Shown here in pieces: positions 23,398 through 26,861 of a stretch of 26,861 bases of DNA (within the stretch, counting starts at the first letter, position 1; the number at the start of each line of letters is the position of its first letter). The stretch is taken from NCBI GenBank assembly GCA_964540815.1, contig CAZIOH010000096.1, positions 1 through 26,861 of the forward strand, written 5' to 3'. The DNA is from CAZIOH01 sp964540815. GTDB lineage: Bacteria > Myxococcota_A > Polyangia > Fen-1088. The notes under the pieces are model-generated. The model saw nothing but the letters and a program-made list of their open reading frames with translations. It was not told the origin of the DNA and ran no database searches. The translations under genes were made by a program, and so were the position numbers.

Positions 23398-25020
23398 ATG
23401 GCGATCCGACCGAAAATCCACCTCCGGCACCTCGCGGCGGACCTCGACGAGCGCCGGACGGGCGCGCGCATCGCGATCGTGCTCTTGACCGCCGCCGCCG
23501 TCGTCGCTGGCCCCTCGCCGCGCGCCGCCCGCGGGGACACCTTGTACGTCCACGACGGGCCCTTTGGCTCGGGCACCGTCGCCGAGCTGGCCCGCGGGCT
23601 CTCCCACGCGGCCTTCGCCCCGCCCAAAGCGCCCCTCCCCAAGGCGCTCGCGGATCTCGACTACGATCATTACCGCGACATCCGCTCGCGCAGCTCGAGC
23701 ACCATCTGGGCCGGCTCGGGCAACGCGTTCCAGCTCCAGGTGCTCTCGCGGGGCTTCGTGTTCGTCGATCCGGTCGAGCTGGCCCTGGTCGCCAAGGGTC
23801 GAGCCACCCACATTGCCTACAGCCCAGATTTCTTCACCACCGGGGCCGTGATGAAGACCCCCCTGCCCGCCGACGACGTCGGGTTCTCCGGGTTCCGCGC
23901 GCTGTTTCCCATCAACACCCGAGCGGTCTTCGACGAGATCGGCGTCTTCCAGGGCGCCAGCTACTTTCGCTCCCTCGGTGAAGGCCAGGTGTACGGGCTC
24001 TCGGCGCGGGGCCTCGCCAGCGCGACCGCCGAGCCCGGGGGCGAGGAGTTCCCAGCCTTTCGCGCCTTCTGGATCGAGGCCCCGACCTCCCGCGGGAGCC
24101 AGACCTTGGTCGTGCACGCCCTGCTCGACAGCCCGAGCGTCTCCGGGGCCTATCGCTTCGAGATCCGCCCGGCCCACGGCCCGACCAAGGTCACCACCAT
24201 GGACGTCGAAGTCGTCTTGTTTCCCCGGGTGACGCTCGCCAAGGTGGGGCTCGCGCCGGGCACCAGCATGTTCATGTTCTCGGCCAACGGCCGCACCGGC
24301 GCCGACGACTTCCGCCCCGAGGTCCACGATTCGGACGGCCTGCTTGTGTTCAATGGCCGCGGTGAGCACCTCTGGCGGCCGCTGCAAAATCCGGCGAAGG
24401 TGGAGGTCAGTGTGTTCGTCGATTCCGACACCCGGGGCTTCGGTCTGCTCCAGCGGGATCGGAATCCGGCGGACTACCAGGACCTGGAAGCGCTGTACGA
24501 GCGCCGCCCGAGCCTGTGGATCGAGCCGCGTGGGCCCTGGGGGGAAGGGGCGGTCGTGCTCACCGAGATCCCGAGCGACGCCGAGATCCACGACAACATC
24601 GTGGCGTTCTGGCGCCCCAAGGCGCCGATCCCCGCCGGCACGGAGTATCGCTACGCCTACCGCGCGTCCTGGGGCGACGGACCCCCGGCCGCGCTCGAGC
24701 TGGCGCGCGTGGTGGCGACCCGCAGCGGCCGCGCGGATGTTCGCGGTCCAACCCCGGTGCGGCGGTTCGTCATCGATTACCTGCCGTCCGCCCGCATGTC
24801 CCGTGCGGCCCGGACGCCTCTTCCGCGCCCCGAGATCTCCGCGTCGGCCGGAGAGATCCGGGACGCGGTGGTGGCCGACAATCCCGCCATCGGCGGGTAT
24901 CGGCTGAGCTTCGTGTTCGATCCCCGCCGGGCGAGCGCCGCCGAGCTGCGCGCCGAGCTGACGTTCGCCAGCGGCGCGCGCGCGGAAACCTGGATGTTTC
25001 GATGGACGGCACGGCCCTGA
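23398..25020 (+). CDS. opgG: OpgG (MdoG) periplasmic glucan biosynthesis protein
   Basis: A 540-residue periplasmic protein required for osmoregulated periplasmic glucan synthesis. OpgG/OpgD proteins form family GH186, whose E. coli member OpgD was shown to be a beta-1,2-glucanase. A long basic n-region and hydrophobic IAIVLLTAAAVVAG form the signal. Conserved segments in order: DLDYDHYRDIRSR, ALFPIN, FQGASYFRSLGEGQVYGLSARGL (split by a short variable stretch), GTSMFMFSANGR, HDSDGLLVFNGRGEHLWRPL, GFGLLQRDRNPADYQDLEALYE, RPSLWIEPRGPWGEGAVVLTEIP and HDNIVAFWRP. The C-terminal Ig-like domain starts near RRFVIDYLP. The ATG at 23398 has GGGAG about 8 nt upstream; a TTG at 23341 also follows a GGAGGA but is a poorer start. 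Its stop overlaps the opgH start by 19 nt. Whether this copy is hydrolytic cannot be told from sequence by eye. Confidence 0.96.
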   Translation: MAIRPKIHLRHLAADLDERRTGARIAIVLLTAAAVVAGPSPRAARGDTLYVHDGPFGSGTVAELARGLSHAAFAPPKAPLPKALADLDYDHYRDIRSRSSSTIWAGSGNAFQLQVLSRGFVFVDPVELALVAKGRATHIAYSPDFFTTGAVMKTPLPADDVGFSGFRALFPINTRAVFDEIGVFQGASYFRSLGEGQVYGLSARGLASATAEPGGEEFPAFRAFWIEAPTSRGSQTLVVHALLDSPSVSGAYRFEIRPAHGPTKVTTMDVEVVLFPRVTLAKVGLAPGTSMFMFSANGRTGADDFRPEVHDSDGLLVFNGRGEHLWRPLQNPAKVEVSVFVDSDTRGFGLLQRDRNPADYQDLEALYERRPSLWIEPRGPWGEGAVVLTEIPSDAEIHDNIVAFWRPKAPIPAGTEYRYAYRASWGDGPPAALELARVVATRSGRADVRGPTPVRRFVIDYLPSARMSRAARTPLPRPEISASAGEIRDAVVADNPAIGGYRLSFVFDPRRASAAELRAELTFASGARAETWMFRWTARP

Positions 25021-26861
25021 GCCCCGCGGAGCCGGCCCGGGCGCCTGCGCCCGGGGAGGTTGGTCCGGCGTTCCTTCCGCCGGAGATCCCTGGCCGCATG
25101 GCCGTTCAGGACCTCGCGGCGCGGGTCGACCAGCGCCCGTGGCACCCCCCGGTGCATCCGCCGGGACGATGGGCCCCGGCGCTGCGCCGCTCGTTCGCCT
25201 TCGGTGGGGCGGCCTTGCTGGCGGGGATCTGCATCAACGAGATGCGGCTGGTCCTGAACGTCGACGGGATGACCGCGCTCGAGGATGTCGTGCTGGTGCT
25301 GTTCGCCATCAACACCTTGTGGATCGCGCTGCCGGTCCCGACCGCCATCGCCGGGTTTTTCCGGATGGTGCTCGGCCGGCGGCGTCCCGCCGGCACCGGT
25401 CCGCTCGTCGGGCGGACGGCGATTGTCATGCCCCTTTACAACGAGGAGCCCGCCGGGGCGGCCGCCGCGCTCGAAGCCATGGTCCGCGAGCTCGTGAGGC
25501 TCGGAGAGGGGCGAGCCTTCGATCTCTTCATTCTCAGCGACACCACCAACGGCGACACCGCCCTGGCCGAGGAGGAGGTGGTCTGGACGCTGCGCCAGCG
25601 GATCGGCGACGGCATGGCGATCTACTACCGGCGGCGCCAGCGCAACACCGCGCACAAGTCCGGGAACATCCGGGAGTTCTGCCAGCGCTGGGGCCGCGCC
25701 TACGATCACATGCTGATCCTCGACGCCGACAGCCTGATGGAGGGCGCGACGATGATCGAGCTTTGCCGCCGGATGGAGAAGGATCCGGATGCGGGGCTGA
25801 TCCAGACCGTGCCGCGCCTGCACGGCGGCCGGACGCTGGTGGCGCGCATGCAGCAATTCGCCGGCAGGGTCTATGGACCGGTGCTCGCCTCCGGGCTGGC
25901 CTGGTGGACGGGGCGAGAGGGGAACTTCTGGGGTCACAACGCCATCATTCGCGTCCGGGCGTTCATGGACTCGGCGGGGCTGCCAGAGTTGCCCGGTCGG
26001 CCACCCTTTGGCGGTCCCATCCTGAGCCACGACTTCGTCGAGGCCGCCCTGCTCCGCCGGGCCGGATGGAGCGTGCTCATCGCCGACGACCTGCCAGGCT
26101 CCTACGAGGCGAGCCCGGCCACGCTCGTCGATCTGGCGATCCGCGACCGTCGGTGGTGTCAAGGGAACTTGCAGCATGTCCGGGTGATCGGTACCCGGGG
26201 GCTGCACTGGGTGAGCCGCTTTCACCTCCTCACGGGGATCTTCGCGTTTCTCTCGTCGCCGCTGTGGTTGCTCTTCATCCTGGCCGCCCTGGGGCTCGGG
26301 GTGCAAAACGAGTTTGCTCGGCCCGAGTACTTCACCCGAAGCATCACGCTCTTTCCGATCTGGCCCCATATCGACCCGGTGCGGGCGTTTCGCACCTTCC
26401 TCATCAGCCTGGCGCTCCTGGGGGTGCCGAGGATCCTCGGGATCCTGGGCTTCCTCTTGGCTCCCCTCGGCCCCCTCGAGTCCTCCTCCGGCAGCCGCAG
26501 ACGCCTGCGCGCCAGCGAGGCCCTGCTGCTCCCGTTCAGCATCGCCCTCGAGGTGGTGCTCTCGGCCCTGATCGCGCCGATCATGATGCTGATCCATTGC
26601 GGGCTGGTCGCCAACATCCTGGCGGGGCGCGACTCGGGCTGGAGCCCGCAACGGCGGGGAGACCAGACGTTGCCCTGGGCGGAGGTCGCCTACCGGCACC
26701 GCTGGCACGTCGTCGCGGGGCTGCTCCTGGCCTTCGCGGGGCGTTCGATCTCGTGGCAGATGGTGGCGTGGCTCTCGCCGGCCGCGGTCGGCATGGTGGC
26801 CGCCGTGCCGCTGTCGCTGCTCACGGGCTCCCCGCGCGTGGGTGGCTGGCCGAGCCGCTGG
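25002..26861 (+). CDS. opgH: OpgH (MdoH) glucan glucosyltransferase, C-terminus beyond window
   Basis: The frame is open for 620 codons to the right edge without a stop. The protein is an inner-membrane family-2-like glycosyltransferase (GT84) that polymerises the glucan backbone from UDP-glucose and moves it to the periplasm. Two N-terminal membrane segments (about 70-85 and 100-125) precede a cytosolic catalytic region. That region has TAIVMPLYNEEP, HKSGNIREFC, the DxD pair D241/D243 in LILDADSLM, GHNAIIR, the base-containing SHDFVEAALLRRAGW, and RDRRWCQGN (the Q/RxxRW motif). Further membrane segments follow (FHLLTGIFAFLSSPLWLLFI; FRTFLISLALLGVPRILGIL; IALEVVLSALIAPIMMLI; two more near the edge). 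E. coli OpgH has about 850 residues, so roughly 200 or fewer may be missing. The start ATG at 25002 lies inside the end of opgG, giving a translationally coupled opgGH operon. Confidence 0.95.
   Translation, partial: MDGTALSPAEPARAPAPGEVGPAFLPPEIPGRMAVQDLAARVDQRPWHPPVHPPGRWAPALRRSFAFGGAALLAGICINEMRLVLNVDGMTALEDVVLVLFAINTLWIALPVPTAIAGFFRMVLGRRRPAGTGPLVGRTAIVMPLYNEEPAGAAAALEAMVRELVRLGEGRAFDLFILSDTTNGDTALAEEEVVWTLRQRIGDGMAIYYRRRQRNTAHKSGNIREFCQRWGRAYDHMLILDADSLMEGATMIELCRRMEKDPDAGLIQTVPRLHGGRTLVARMQQFAGRVYGPVLASGLAWWTGREGNFWGHNAIIRVRAFMDSAGLPELPGRPPFGGPILSHDFVEAALLRRAGWSVLIADDLPGSYEASPATLVDLAIRDRRWCQGNLQHVRVIGTRGLHWVSRFHLLTGIFAFLSSPLWLLFILAALGLGVQNEFARPEYFTRSITLFPIWPHIDPVRAFRTFLISLALLGVPRILGILGFLLAPLGPLESSSGSRRRLRASEALLLPFSIALEVVLSALIAPIMMLIHCGLVANILAGRDSGWSPQRRGDQTLPWAEVAYRHRWHVVAGLLLAFAGRSISWQMVAWLSPAAVGMVAAVPLSLLTGSPRVGGWPSRW

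Noticed and set aside
20962..24591. Single 1209-residue minus-strand protein
   Set aside because: Only the part after the ATG at 23295 is GH3 sequence with a signal peptide; the preceding 432 codons are the antisense of opgG and Arg/Gly/Val-rich without domain motifs.
24777..26708. Long minus-strand open frame opposite opgH
   Set aside because: Antisense shadow produced by high GC; low-complexity Pro/Arg/Glu composition, while the plus strand carries clear OpgH motifs.

Overview
The window is uniformly very GC-rich, has no mobile elements, and its coding regions have G/C-dominated third codon positions, so most long antisense ORFs are composition shadows. Secreted proteins tend to be lipoproteins with Gly/Ser/Ala-rich linkers just after the lipobox. 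Hybrid signalling proteins also occur. Together these suggest a soil-type Myxococcota (Polyangia-like) or related deltaproteobacterial chromosome. This taxonomic guess is inference; no rRNA or marker gene is present.

Layout. (1) 1-1114: housekeeping edge with a truncated DUF4336-like protein, a DHFR/RibD-C-like reductase and a small zinc-ribbon protein. (2) 1134-15907: a plant cell wall polysaccharide locus. A minus-strand cluster runs GH5 cellulase -> GH3 exo-beta-glucosidase -> GH9 cellulase. It diverges from a plus-strand pair, an SGNH esterase lipoprotein and a GH31 alpha-xylosidase-like enzyme with a PA14 insertion. Next comes a minus-strand CE2-type acetyl esterase, diverging from a plus-strand GH5_7-like mannanase, a ricin-B (beta-trefoil) lectin lipoprotein and a DUF6174-like lipoprotein. 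The enzyme set fits xyloglucan, acetylated (gluco)mannan and cellulose. Eight of these nine proteins have a lipobox, none with Asp at +2, so the locus looks like a surface-anchored lipoprotein degradation set. No SusCD pair or other transporter is visible.

(3) 16109-18615: a REC-EAL response regulator (probable c-di-GMP phosphodiesterase) and a soluble PAS histidine kinase, arranged tail to tail with 11 bp between stop codons. (4) 18616-26861: a second glucan module. It holds a GH144 endo-beta-1,2-glucanase-like enzyme, a small secreted Lys-rich protein, a BglX-type GH3, and divergent opgG-opgH (opgH runs off the right edge) for osmoregulated periplasmic glucan (OPG) synthesis. Since OPG backbones are beta-1,2-glucans, this region appears to combine synthesis (OpgH), periplasmic processing (OpgG) and hydrolysis (GH144 plus GH3) of one polymer.

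The most noteworthy non-coding signals are arrays of short repeats spaced 10-11 bp apart. One lies just upstream of a candidate promoter for the REC-EAL gene, the other upstream of the GH144 gene next to a 20-bp inverted repeat. No tRNA, rRNA, CRISPR, insertion sequence or phage element was found.
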